Both the position numbers and the translations under genes were made by a program. The notes below the pieces were generated by a model. That model was not told the origin of the DNA, made no database searches, and saw only the letters and a program-made list of their open reading frames with translations. DNA of 64,000 bases. It comes from Flavobacterium erciyesense. Its GTDB lineage: Bacteria; Bacteroidota; Bacteroidia; Flavobacteriales; Flavobacteriaceae. Position 1 is the stretch's first letter; every line of letters begins with the position of its first letter. Shown piece by piece: positions 24,923 to 32,763 of the stretch. The stretch lies in NCBI RefSeq assembly GCF_018069925.1, contig NZ_JAGPXB010000001.1, positions 124,001 through 188,000 of the forward strand, in the 5' to 3' direction.

Positions 24923-25423
24923 ATGAAACAAATCAAAACTCTATTAATTGCTGCAGTTTTAATGATGGGAGCAAACCAGACAATTAATGCGCAAGCAAAA
25001 ACAGCTCACGTTGATGTTAGTGAGATCATGACAAAAATGCCTGCAGTTTTGGATGGTCAAAAACAATTAGAAAAATTGACGACTACATACGACGCTGATT
25101 ACAAAAAAATGGTAGATGAATACCAAGGTAAATTAAAAAAATACGAAGCTGAAGCTGCTACTGTTACTGAAGCTGTAAATGGTGAGCGTTCTAAAGAAGT
25201 TCAAGAAATGCAATCTAGAATTGTAGCATACAGAGACAATGCACAAAAAGAATTGCAGCAAAAAGAATCAGACATCATGAAGCCATTAATGGAAAAAGTG
25301 AGAGCTTCTATTCAAAAGGTAGGAAAAGCTAAAGGTTTCCAATACATCCTAGACGGATCTTCACTTTTACTTGCAGACGGACCAAACTTGACTGCTGACG
25401 TTAAAAAAGATTTAGGTTTTTAA
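24923..25423 (+). CDS. OmpH/Skp-family periplasmic chaperone
   Basis: The 166-residue protein has a signal peptide ending INAQ, a Skp-like core (TAHVDVSEIMTKMPAVLDGQ), a long helical hairpin rich in Lys and Glu, and the C-terminal strand segment KGFQYILDGSSLLLADGPN. The length is typical of OmpH/Skp. It is the last gene of the DUF6089-uppS-bamA-ompH-ompH operon and is followed by a strong terminator. It probably acts as a periplasmic holdase for barrel proteins on their way to BamA. Confidence 0.93.
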   Translation: MKQIKTLLIAAVLMMGANQTINAQAKTAHVDVSEIMTKMPAVLDGQKQLEKLTTTYDADYKKMVDEYQGKLKKYEAEAATVTEAVNGERSKEVQEMQSRIVAYRDNAQKELQQKESDIMKPLMEKVRASIQKVGKAKGFQYILDGSSLLLADGPNLTADVKKDLGF

Positions 25424-25442
25424 TAATCTAATAATATGAATA

Positions 25443-25483
25443 AAAACTGCTCTTTCTCTATGAGATAAGAGCAGTTTTTTTTT
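25443..25483 (+). terminator. Terminator of the bamA operon
   Basis: A perfect 12-bp stem (AAAACTGCTCTT 25443-25454, AAGAGCAGTTTT 25467-25478) runs into a long T tract, 20 bases after the second ompH stop. Confidence 0.92.
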
Positions 25484-25492
25484 ATATCAATA

Positions 25493-25522
25493 TTGCAAAT
25501 GTTACTACAAAGAGTAACTTTG
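25493..25522 (+). promoter_or_regulatory. Promoter of murI, implying a leaderless transcript
   Basis: TTG (25493-25495), 19-base spacer, TAACTTTG (25515-25522). The -7 box ends 5 bases before the murI ATG at 25528, so transcription should start at or next to the initiation codon. Confidence 0.75.
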
Positions 25523-25527
25523 CTTTT

Positions 25528-26307
25528 ATGAATAGCAACAATCAACCGATCGGAATATTTGATTCAGGAGTAGGTGGAACTTCTATATGGTCTGCCGTAC
25601 ATGAGTTATTACCCAACGAACAAACTATCTACCTTGCAGATAGTAAAAATGCGCCCTACGGACAAAAAACGAAGGAGGAAATTATTGCTTTAAGTATAAA
25701 AAACACCGAGTATCTTTTAGATCTTAATGCCAAACTGATTGTTGTCGCCTGCAATACCGCAACTACAAATGCTATCCAAGAATTACGCCAGCGATACACC
25801 GTTCCTTTTATAGGGATTGAGCCAGCTATTAAACCAGCCGTAACGCACTCTAAAACACAAATCATAGGAATACTAGCAACGCAAGGCACCCTAAATAGCG
25901 AATTATTTCACAGTACGGTAGCGAAATACCAAAACACTAAAATTATCGAACAGGTGGGCCACGGATTAGTCCCTTTGATTGAAAATGGCGCTATGAATTC
26001 GCCGGAGATGACAGCACTTTTATTATCGTATCTCACCCCGATGATTGCTGCTAACATAGATTATCTTGTATTGGGTTGCAGTCATTACCCGTACTTAATT
26101 CCGCAAATAAAAAAGATTTTACCAGCGCACATACAAATTATTGATTCTGGTCAAGCTGTAGCGCGTCAGACTCAGTTCGTGCTTCAAGAAAAAGTGGGAT
26201 TATCTGCCCTACACAAACCTGAGCCAATATTTTATACCAATACCAATCCAAGAGTTTTACAGGAAATTATAGGCGCACGGTTTAAGGTTAGTGCAAAAGA
26301 TTTCTAA
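25528..26307 (+). CDS. murI: Glutamate racemase
   Basis: The 259-residue enzyme makes D-glutamate for peptidoglycan. Motifs: GIFDSGVGGTSI at residues 9-20, the first catalytic cysteine in VVACNTATTNA (near residue 75), and the second in LGCSHYPYL (near 184). The length is normal. The ATG gives MNSNNQPIGIFDSG, the standard N-terminus. The promoter lies only 5 bases upstream. The gene converges on the gamma carbonic anhydrase gene with a single base between the stop codons. Confidence 0.96.
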   Translation: MNSNNQPIGIFDSGVGGTSIWSAVHELLPNEQTIYLADSKNAPYGQKTKEEIIALSIKNTEYLLDLNAKLIVVACNTATTNAIQELRQRYTVPFIGIEPAIKPAVTHSKTQIIGILATQGTLNSELFHSTVAKYQNTKIIEQVGHGLVPLIENGAMNSPEMTALLLSYLTPMIAANIDYLVLGCSHYPYLIPQIKKILPAHIQIIDSGQAVARQTQFVLQEKVGLSALHKPEPIFYTNTNPRVLQEIIGARFKVSAKDF

Positions 26308-26308
26308 A

Positions 26309-26830
26309 TTATTCTTCCGATTTAAACCAGCTGGAATACAAAACGTAATTATTAGATATTCGTTCAATTTCGCCTGCAAAATCAGACTGATCAATATCTT
26401 TTACTTTTTTGGCTGGAACACCTGCCCAAATAGTTCCCGAAGCGACCACTGTATTTTGAGTCACCACAGCACCTGCAGCAACTATCGCATTACTTTCTAC
26501 CACGCAGTTGTCCATTACAATGGAACCCATACCAATAAGGACATTATCGTGAATAACACAACCGTGTACAATGGCATTATGACCAATTGAAACGTTGTTA
26601 CCAATCACAGTTGGATGTTTTTGATAGGTACAATGCACTACGGCACCATCTTGAATATTAACTTTATTCCCTATTTGAATTGAATTGACATCGCCACGCA
26701 ACACCGTATTAAACCAAACACTACATTGTGATCCAAAACGAACATCACCAACAATTGTTGCGTTTTCGGCAACATAACAGTCCTCAGGAATTACAGGAAA
26801 CTTACCATTAACAGCTTTTATAACTTTCAT
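26309..26830 (-). CDS. Gamma-class carbonic anhydrase family protein
   Basis: The 173-residue left-handed beta-helix protein has hexapeptide repeats and the gamma-carbonic-anhydrase zinc-ligand pattern. One histidine is in GAVVHCTYQ and two more are in SIGHNAIVHG. It also has the conserved DNCVVESNAIVAAGAVV turn region. Members include PaaY/YrdA-like proteins, many with unproven activity. It is 5 bases downstream of the PorP/SprF gene, so the two are probably co-transcribed. It converges on murI without a terminator between. Confidence 0.92.
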   Translation of the reverse strand: MKVIKAVNGKFPVIPEDCYVAENATIVGDVRFGSQCSVWFNTVLRGDVNSIQIGNKVNIQDGAVVHCTYQKHPTVIGNNVSIGHNAIVHGCVIHDNVLIGMGSIVMDNCVVESNAIVAAGAVVTQNTVVASGTIWAGVPAKKVKDIDQSDFAGEIERISNNYVLYSSWFKSEE

Positions 26831-26835
26831 ATAAT

Positions 26836-27837
26836 TTAGTTAATCGCAGGGCAATTGCATTCGTATTTGACTGGCTTACAAAATAAATCAATTCCTAAAG
26901 TTATTTGGTGATATCCTCCATTATCGAATTTCACAGCACCTGACAACTGAGAGTAAGTATAGGCCACCATTACCGAATCAAAATTAACACCAACAATAGG
27001 CGTTATGTACTGTAATTTTTGAGAAGCAACACTACCATTATTCAAGAACTCTGCTCCATCAAAACTGCGTCTGTAGGACAAACCACCCCACAAACGGCCG
27101 AAATCCATATTTTTGTAAGCCTTTAAATTAATATCTATGGATTTTTCTTGGGTTTTTTCGACCATTTGAAATAACAAAGACGGCTCCCATAAAATTTTAT
27201 TTTTATCTCCAAAAACATATCCTGCGCTTAAGAGGTACTTTCGCAAATTGTCACTTTCATACTCGGTGTAAATTGATCGCCTAGTTTCTACTGCATTTTT
27301 TACCGTAGCATGTGCATAAAAATCTAAATAATTGTACGAAGCACCAATATCAAAATTAAAATAAGCATCTTTTTGAACAATGGTACCATTAATGTTTGGG
27401 TCAAAATCGCCCGAGAGTAAAAAAGAAGTTTCATCTAATTGGCTTTGTATAAACCCAGCACTCATTCCAAATGACAATTGATTTAAATCGATTTCATCAC
27501 GAGAAAACATCAAATGATAAGCATAAGTAAACTTTACTCCTTTTTGCGAATGATAGCCATTAACATCGTTAAATAAGATAACTCCAGCCCCTGCTTTCTC
27601 ACCTACACGACCATTAAAACTTAAAGTTTGTAACTCCGGCGCATTCTGCTGACCAAACCATTGCTTGCGCCCTGTAAGTCTCACTTTAGCACAATTAGCG
27701 GCACCTGCCATTGAAGGATGAATTAGATAATAGTTATCAGACAAATAATCAGAGTAAACAGGGATTCCTTCTTGCGAAAAAGATATTTGAGTAAAAAATA
27801 GTAGAAATAAAAACGGTATTAATTGTTTGCGCATCAC
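26836..27837 (-). CDS. PorP/SprF-family type IX secretion membrane protein
   Basis: The 333-residue protein has a signal peptide (cut near ISFSQ) and the family start EGIPVYSDYLSDNYYLIHPSMAGAANC. A beta barrel follows with PEVQT-like turns (WFGQQNAPELQTLSFN) and a C-terminal Cys pair (CNCPAIN). PorP/SprF proteins are outer-membrane partners of gliding adhesins and large secreted repeat proteins. They are often encoded next to the adhesin, but here the neighbour is a carbonic anhydrase-like gene, so the partner is elsewhere. Confidence 0.9.
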   Translation of the reverse strand: MMRKQLIPFLFLLFFTQISFSQEGIPVYSDYLSDNYYLIHPSMAGAANCAKVRLTGRKQWFGQQNAPELQTLSFNGRVGEKAGAGVILFNDVNGYHSQKGVKFTYAYHLMFSRDEIDLNQLSFGMSAGFIQSQLDETSFLLSGDFDPNINGTIVQKDAYFNFDIGASYNYLDFYAHATVKNAVETRRSIYTEYESDNLRKYLLSAGYVFGDKNKILWEPSLLFQMVEKTQEKSIDINLKAYKNMDFGRLWGGLSYRRSFDGAEFLNNGSVASQKLQYITPIVGVNFDSVMVAYTYSQLSGAVKFDNGGYHQITLGIDLFCKPVKYECNCPAIN

Positions 27838-27940
27838 TGTTGCTTTAAGATGATCTAATTTTAGCTATCAACAGCTATTCATTATATCTATCTGATTTAA
27901 ACTAAAGTTAATTTATTCATTAAAAAACCAAAAGTAAGTA

Positions 27941-27968
27941 TTCGTAGAAAATAACTTTAGTAAATTTG
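27941..27968 (+). promoter_or_regulatory. Promoter of the NifU-family gene
   Basis: TAAATTTG (27961-27968) fits the -7 consensus exactly. A TTC (27941-27943) lies 17 bases upstream in place of TTG. The -7 box is 17 bases before the ATG at 27986. Confidence 0.6.
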
Positions 27969-27985
27969 CATAAAATTGAACACTC

Positions 27986-28885
27986 ATGAACAAAGTTAGC
28001 ATAAAAGAAACACAAAACCCAACAATATTAAAATTTGAATTTCAAGATTTTATTACACAAAATGAAAATTTTGAATTCAAAAACATCGATGAGGCAAAAT
28101 CATCGCCACTAGCACAACAATTGTTTTATTTACCATTTGTGAAAACAGTTTACATATCAGGTAATTTTGTTGCTATTGAACGTTTCAGTATTGTTGAATG
28201 GACTGATGTACAAGACGCTGTTGCGGAGCAAATTGAGAAATTTGTGGCCGATGGCGGTAAAATCATCATTGAAGATGAAAATCGTATCAAAAAACAACCA
28301 GTAAACGTATATGGAGAATCAACTCCAAATCCAGCTGCTTTGAAATTTGTAGTAAGCAAAATGCTTACCAAAACTGCAGTTGAGTTTAAAAATATCGATC
28401 AAACAGCCTCTTCTCCTCTAGCAAAAGAATTGTTTAAATTTCCTTATGTAAAAGAAATTTTTATAGATGAAAATTATATTTCGGTAACCAAATATGATAT
28501 TAACGATTGGCAAGAAATCACATTAGAACTTAGATCATTCATAAAACAATTTATTGAAAATGGTGGTCAAGTTTTAGATGAAAATTATGTGGCAGCTGTA
28601 GTTGCAAACGAGAGTATCAAAGAACAAGAATTTGATCATTTGGATGCTACTTCGCAACAAATAATCAATATTCTCGAAGAATATGTGAAACCAGCCGTTC
28701 AGGCCGATGGAGGAAATATTGCATTTGACTCGTATAACGAAAGTGACAAAGTAGTAAAAGTAATATTGCAAGGCGCTTGCAGCGGCTGTCCTTCATCAAC
28801 TTTTACCCTTAAAAGTGGAATTGAAAACATGTTGAAAAGCATGTTAAACGATAACGCTATTCAAGTAGAAGCGATTAACGCATAA
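27986..28885 (+). CDS. NifU-family iron-sulfur scaffold with duplicated Nfu N-domain
   Basis: The 299-residue protein has two tandem Nfu N-terminal-type domains: about residues 3-92 (TQNPTILKFEF) and about 107-195 (STPNPAALKFVV). Each carries SSPLAxxLFxxPxVK. The C-terminal NifU domain (about 220-295) has the cluster-binding CSGC in QGACSGCPSSTFTLK. Nfu proteins carry or transfer Fe-S clusters. Single N-domains are usual; the duplication is visible here and may be common in Bacteroidetes. The gene is a single unit with its own promoter and terminator. Confidence 0.92.
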   Translation: MNKVSIKETQNPTILKFEFQDFITQNENFEFKNIDEAKSSPLAQQLFYLPFVKTVYISGNFVAIERFSIVEWTDVQDAVAEQIEKFVADGGKIIIEDENRIKKQPVNVYGESTPNPAALKFVVSKMLTKTAVEFKNIDQTASSPLAKELFKFPYVKEIFIDENYISVTKYDINDWQEITLELRSFIKQFIENGGQVLDENYVAAVVANESIKEQEFDHLDATSQQIINILEEYVKPAVQADGGNIAFDSYNESDKVVKVILQGACSGCPSSTFTLKSGIENMLKSMLNDNAIQVEAINA

Positions 28886-28900
28886 TAATTCACTTGTTTT

Positions 28901-28954
28901 AAAATTGAAGTATGGAAGTTTTCTAAAGAAAGCTTCCATACTTCAATTTTAAAA
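28901..28954 (+). terminator. Terminator of the NifU-family gene
   Basis: A perfect 18-bp stem (28901-28918 with 28933-28950) starts 16 bases after the stop. The T run is only four bases, so the long stem may do most of the work. Confidence 0.75.
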
Positions 28955-29085
28955 AGTCCAACATCATTTCCCCCAACTAAGCCTTATAACGTTATCATTA
29001 CTCTGCCAACAATATATTAATCAAGGAAGTTTCGTATTTGCCAAAAAAAAGTGTACTATTGTGCTATTAATCAAAAACTTAAACC

Positions 29086-29709
29086 GTGGGATTATCAAGC
29101 TTTTTTAAAAATTTATTTGGCAGTGCCAAAGAGAGTGCTACTGAGTTGGTAGAGCAAGCAGAATCAAAACTAGAAGAAGTAAGCGCAGCTGCAGAGCCCT
29201 ACTTGGATAAAGCCGAAACTTTTGTTACCGAAACGGCCGCCAATGTAAAAGAAAGTGCCGCACCTTATGTGGAGAAAGCTGAAACTTTTGTTTCAGAAAC
29301 AATAGAAAATGTAAAAGAAACTGCTGAACCATATCTAGAAAAAGCCGAAGAAGTTGTTGGTGATACTATAGACAAAGTAAAAGAATCAGCAGCACCTTAT
29401 GTAGAAAAAGCAGAGGAATTCGCTGATGTAGCAAAGGAAAAAATCAGCGATGGAATTGACACTATCAAAGAAAAATTCAGTGACAAAGCAGATGAAGCAA
29501 CTGCCACTTTAGAAGAAGTTAAAGAAAAAGCAGTAGAAGCGACTTCAGATACTTTAGAAACAATTGAAGACAAAGCAACCGAAACTGCAGAACAGCTTAA
29601 AGAAACAGTAGCAGAAAATGCAGAAGCAGCAGAGGACAAAATCAATACTGCGGAAAACAAGATTATTGATACAGCCGAAACGCTAAAAGATAAAGCCGAA
29701 GAACTGTAA
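29086..29709 (+). CDS. Alanine/glutamate-rich amphipathic-repeat protein
   Basis: The 207-residue protein has a short start (GLSSFFKNLFGSAKE) and then is almost entirely helical repeats. Four units of 22 residues can be read from about residue 37, each opening EPY or APY followed by L/V-xKAE and a TxxNVKESA-like end. They are followed by degenerate 11-residue repeats with DKA and KEKA. The pattern resembles LEA-like or apolipoprotein-like amphipathic helices. It starts with GTG at 29086 and has no signal peptide. No function is assigned; a membrane-binding or stress-protection role is inference. mscS follows. Confidence 0.75.
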   Translation: MGLSSFFKNLFGSAKESATELVEQAESKLEEVSAAAEPYLDKAETFVTETAANVKESAAPYVEKAETFVSETIENVKETAEPYLEKAEEVVGDTIDKVKESAAPYVEKAEEFADVAKEKISDGIDTIKEKFSDKADEATATLEEVKEKAVEATSDTLETIEDKATETAEQLKETVAENAEAAEDKINTAENKIIDTAETLKDKAEEL

Positions 29710-29770
29710 ATTGGTTAAAAAAAATCAAACCATGCTGAAATCGGTGCAGCTACACAAAGAAAGACTTGTT

Positions 29771-29799
29771 TTGATACTCTAAATTAATTTGTATTTTTG
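29771..29799 (+). promoter_or_regulatory. Promoter of mscS
   Basis: TTG (29771-29773), 18-base spacer, TATTTTTG (29792-29799). A terminator-like hairpin lies between this promoter and the ATG at 29848. Confidence 0.65.
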
Positions 29800-29810
29800 C
29801 AAACAACCTA

Positions 29811-29838
29811 CCTTCTCAACATTGAGAAGGTTTTTTTT
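29811..29838 (+). terminator. Terminator-like hairpin in the mscS leader
   Basis: A 9-bp stem (CCTTCTCAA 29811-29819, TTGAGAAGG 29822-29830) with a 2-base loop is followed by eight Ts. It could end transcripts of the upstream repeat-protein gene. It also lies within the predicted mscS 5' leader. Confidence 0.7.
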
Positions 29839-29847
29839 AGCTTAATA

Positions 29848-30672
29848 ATGATAGTAGATACCAATAAACTTAGTTCGTATTTAGAAAATTTCATAACCGT
29901 CTTGGTAGATTATTCTCCCAAATTGATTTCGGCGTTTATCATCCTTTTTGTGGGTTTGTATTTGATTCGATTGATCAACCGCTTTATCAATAAAATCATG
30001 GTAAGTCGCGAACTCGATCCTACGCTGACTCGATTTTTATCAGATATTTTAATTTGGGTTTTGCGCGTTATTCTTTTTGTTTCTTTTATATCCAAATTAG
30101 GTATTGAAACTTCTTCATTTGTGGCAATTCTAGGAGCCATGGGTCTGGCTGTTGGTCTTTCATTACAAGGAAGTTTATCCAATTTTGCGGGCGGAATGCT
30201 TATTATTTTATTCAAGCCGTTTCGAGTAAATGATACCATTGAGGCACAGGGCGTAACCGGTACAGTGACCGACATTCAGATTTTTGTCACTAAGTTAATT
30301 ACGGCAAATAATCAAACTATTTTTGTACCCAACGGTTCTCTTTCAAACGGAAATATTATAAACTATTCAATTGAAAAAACACGCCGTGCCGATTTGACAA
30401 TTGCCATTTCGTACGAAACGAATATTAAAACTGCGATTGAAATTATCGAGAAAGTACTTCAAAACAATTCAAAAGTATTGAAAAATCCTGCTCCCAATGT
30501 AAGCGTCAAAAACCTAACAGACAACTCTATCCAATTGGCAGTTCGTCCTTGGGCATTAAATGAAGATTTTGGCGATATGACTGCAGAAGTTTTACAAGAA
30601 TGTAAAGAAAAGTTCGACACTGCAGGTATTGTAATTCAACCTTATGTTAAAGAGGCTTCGCTGCAAAACTAA
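29848..30672 (+). CDS. Small-conductance mechanosensitive channel, MscS family
   Basis: The 274-residue inner-membrane channel has three transmembrane segments (about residues 18-45, 62-85 and 90-112) and the pore helix AILGAMGLAVGLSLQGSLSNFAGG. The cytoplasmic beta domain has PFRVNDTIEAQGVTGTVTDIQIF and VPNGSLSNGNIINYS. MscS channels release solutes on hypo-osmotic shock. The frame is open to 29797, but that start lies inside the promoter. ATG 29848 gives MIVDTNKLSSYLE and is preferred. Confidence 0.93.
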   Translation: MIVDTNKLSSYLENFITVLVDYSPKLISAFIILFVGLYLIRLINRFINKIMVSRELDPTLTRFLSDILIWVLRVILFVSFISKLGIETSSFVAILGAMGLAVGLSLQGSLSNFAGGMLIILFKPFRVNDTIEAQGVTGTVTDIQIFVTKLITANNQTIFVPNGSLSNGNIINYSIEKTRRADLTIAISYETNIKTAIEIIEKVLQNNSKVLKNPAPNVSVKNLTDNSIQLAVRPWALNEDFGDMTAEVLQECKEKFDTAGIVIQPYVKEASLQN

Positions 30673-30691
30673 ACCAGGTAAAGCTAATCAA

Positions 30692-31363
30692 TTATTTAAT
30701 TTTTGGCGTAGTAACCATAAAATCTTTCAAATAGTAAGGCTCAAAATAGGCTACATCTACGGTATCGTGTTTTTGAAATTTTTCAAAACTAAAGGCACTC
30801 ATGTCTTTGGCAGAGGGAAACTTTACTTCGTCTATAAAAACGAAATTACTTTTAGTCAAAACCGTCTTGCATTTCTCCGCACAATCGCCCACGAAATAAA
30901 CGGTTCCTTGTAATTCTTCAAAAGAAGTTTCCTCAATTATTTCGGCCTTTATAGCCCTCGTTAATTGTTTGTTAGTGTTATAAACCGCACTGTACACTTC
31001 CATTCTGCGCGCGTCTAGCATAGGAATTATGTAGCCATCAGTTTGCGATACTTGCGAGGCTAATATCTGCAAGGTATCTACCGCAATTAAGGGAATATTT
31101 AAAGAAAAACACAATCCTTTTGCTGCCGAAACTCCAATTCGTAAACCGGTATAAGAACCCGGACCTTGACTTACTGCCACTGCCACTAAATCTTTAAAAC
31201 GAATACCAGCTTCAACTATCAATTCCTCTATAAAAACGTGTAACCGTTCAGCATGTGAATATCCTTCTTCAGCGATCTCTCTGCATGCAATGGTCTGCCC
31301 ATTATTTGAAAGAGAAACAGAACAATTTTTAGTAGCGGTCTCAATATTTAGAATGTAGCTCAA
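30692..31363 (-). CDS. tsaB: tRNA t6A37 synthesis protein TsaB
   Basis: The 223-residue actin-like ASKHA protein is the TsaD partner in threonylcarbamoyladenosine formation at tRNA A37. Recognisable parts are the start SYILNIETATKNCSVSLS, EEGYSHAERLHVFI, VSQGPGSYTGLRIGVSAAKGLC near residues 64-85 and PMLDARRMEVYSAVY. The length is normal. The gene converges on mscS with 19 bases between the stops. Its promoter is embedded in the terminator of the upstream efflux genes. Confidence 0.94.
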   Translation of the reverse strand: MSYILNIETATKNCSVSLSNNGQTIACREIAEEGYSHAERLHVFIEELIVEAGIRFKDLVAVAVSQGPGSYTGLRIGVSAAKGLCFSLNIPLIAVDTLQILASQVSQTDGYIIPMLDARRMEVYSAVYNTNKQLTRAIKAEIIEETSFEELQGTVYFVGDCAEKCKTVLTKSNFVFIDEVKFPSAKDMSAFSFEKFQKHDTVDVAYFEPYYLKDFMVTTPKIK

Positions 31364-31381
31364 AGTTGGGTGTTTATTAAA

Positions 31382-31424
31382 TTAAAAATCACAATCACAA
31401 AATTAGATTTTATGATTGTGATTT
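31382..31424 (-). terminator. Terminator of the tolC-adaptor operon
   Basis: A perfect 12-bp stem (AAATCACAATCA 31386-31397, TGATTGTGATTT 31413-31424) is followed by a T-rich tract on the minus strand, 27 bases after the adaptor stop. Confidence 0.8.
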
Positions 31425-31427
31425 CAA
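31398..31427 (-). promoter_or_regulatory. Promoter of tsaB, inside a terminator loop
   Basis: Minus-strand TTG (31425-31427), 19-base spacer, TAATTTTG (31398-31405). The -7 box sits in the loop of the upstream terminator and the spacer runs through one arm of its stem. It is 35 bases before the tsaB ATG. Confidence 0.65.
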
Positions 31428-31450
31428 AATGCTAGTTTAAAACAACTGCT

Positions 31451-32758
31451 TTATTTTTTGCTATCGCCTTTTTTCTCTTTGTCTGTCATCAATGCAACTT
31501 TGTCACCTGAATTTAATTCTTTGGTAACAGTTGCGTAAGGCCCCGTAATTACAACGTCACCTTTTTTCAAACCTGATATAACTTCGATGTTGGTATCGTC
31601 TTGAATTCCGGTTTTAACAATTCTAATTTTAGCCTTATCCCCTACTTTTACAAATACGCATTCTAGCTTCTTATCACTTTTAGGAGCTTTTTCATTTTGC
31701 TCCTCGTCAACGTCAGCTACCACGATATCCTTTACTGCTGTTGTATCTGACTTTACAACTACTGCGCTAATTGGCACTGAAAGTACGTTCGCTTTACGCT
31801 CTGTGATAATGTCAACTGTAGCGGTCATTCCTGGTCTAAAAGGGGAATAGGTATCAGGCTTACCTTCTAATAAATCTTCGTAAGACTCTTTTAAGATACG
31901 CACTTTTACTTTAAAATTAGTAACCTGATCTGCTGTAAGTGCTGAACTTGCCGAATTAGAAATACTAGTTACAATTCCTTTGAACTGTTTTTTCAAATAA
32001 GCATCAACTTCAACATTAGCCTCATCTCCTACTTTTATTTTTACAATATCATTTTCATTTACATCAACTTCAACCTCCATATTATTCAAGTTTGCTACTC
32101 GTAATATTTCAGTACCCGTCATTTGCTGCGTACCTAATACACGCTCACCTAGCTCAACATTTAACATCGAAATTGTTCCATCTGCTGGCGCGTAGATAGT
32201 CGTACGACCTAAATTGTCTTTGGCTTCATTTACAGTTGCTGAGGCACTTTGAACATTGTAATACGCATTTTGTTTGCTTGCTTTTGCCACTTCGAAAGAA
32301 GCTATAGCTTTATCCCAATCTGATTTAGAAATAATTCCTTTGTCGAATAAAGTTTTATTACGATCATAATTGGCTTTTGCCTCTTTGTAAGAAGCATCAG
32401 CTTGGTTCAAATTCGCTTTTGTTCCTGATAAGTTAGAAACAGACCTATTGTATCCGGAAGTATATAAATCAGGATTAATTTTAACCAATAAATCTCCTTT
32501 TTTTACAACTTGACCTTCTTTTACATTAAGTGCAATAATCTCTCCAGATACTTCAGAAGAAATTTTTACCTCAATTTCAGGCTGAATTTTACCTGTTGCC
32601 GAAACGGTTTCAGTGATTGTTAACGGATTTACTTGTGCAATCTCCACTTCGGTCCCTACATCTTTCTTACCGATTACACCTGTTTTAGAAAGTATAACCA
32701 AACTAGCAATAACAACTACTGCTCCACCTATTAAAATATAAACTGTTTTCTTTGACAT
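31451..32758 (-). CDS. Efflux periplasmic adaptor (HlyD/MacA-like)
   Basis: The 435-residue membrane-fusion protein has an N-terminal membrane anchor (about residues 5-25) and a lipoyl half-motif (VKEGQVVKKGDLLVKINPDLY). A coiled-coil hairpin spans about 105-180, the second lipoyl half is TIYAPADGTISMLNVELGERV, and a beta-barrel domain follows. Such adaptors link an inner-membrane pump to TolC. The long N-anchored form is MacA-like, which would pair with an ABC transporter MacB, but none is adjacent. It lies 5 bases after the tolC-like gene. Confidence 0.93.
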   Translation of the reverse strand: MSKKTVYILIGGAVVVIASLVILSKTGVIGKKDVGTEVEIAQVNPLTITETVSATGKIQPEIEVKISSEVSGEIIALNVKEGQVVKKGDLLVKINPDLYTSGYNRSVSNLSGTKANLNQADASYKEAKANYDRNKTLFDKGIISKSDWDKAIASFEVAKASKQNAYYNVQSASATVNEAKDNLGRTTIYAPADGTISMLNVELGERVLGTQQMTGTEILRVANLNNMEVEVDVNENDIVKIKVGDEANVEVDAYLKKQFKGIVTSISNSASSALTADQVTNFKVKVRILKESYEDLLEGKPDTYSPFRPGMTATVDIITERKANVLSVPISAVVVKSDTTAVKDIVVADVDEEQNEKAPKSDKKLECVFVKVGDKAKIRIVKTGIQDDTNIEVISGLKKGDVVITGPYATVTKELNSGDKVALMTDKEKKGDSKK

Positions 32759-32763
32759 AATAA

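Noticed and set aside
29397..29660. Antisense frame within the 22-residue-repeat gene
   Set aside because: It is a Ser/Ala-rich mirror of the repeat array with no independent signal.
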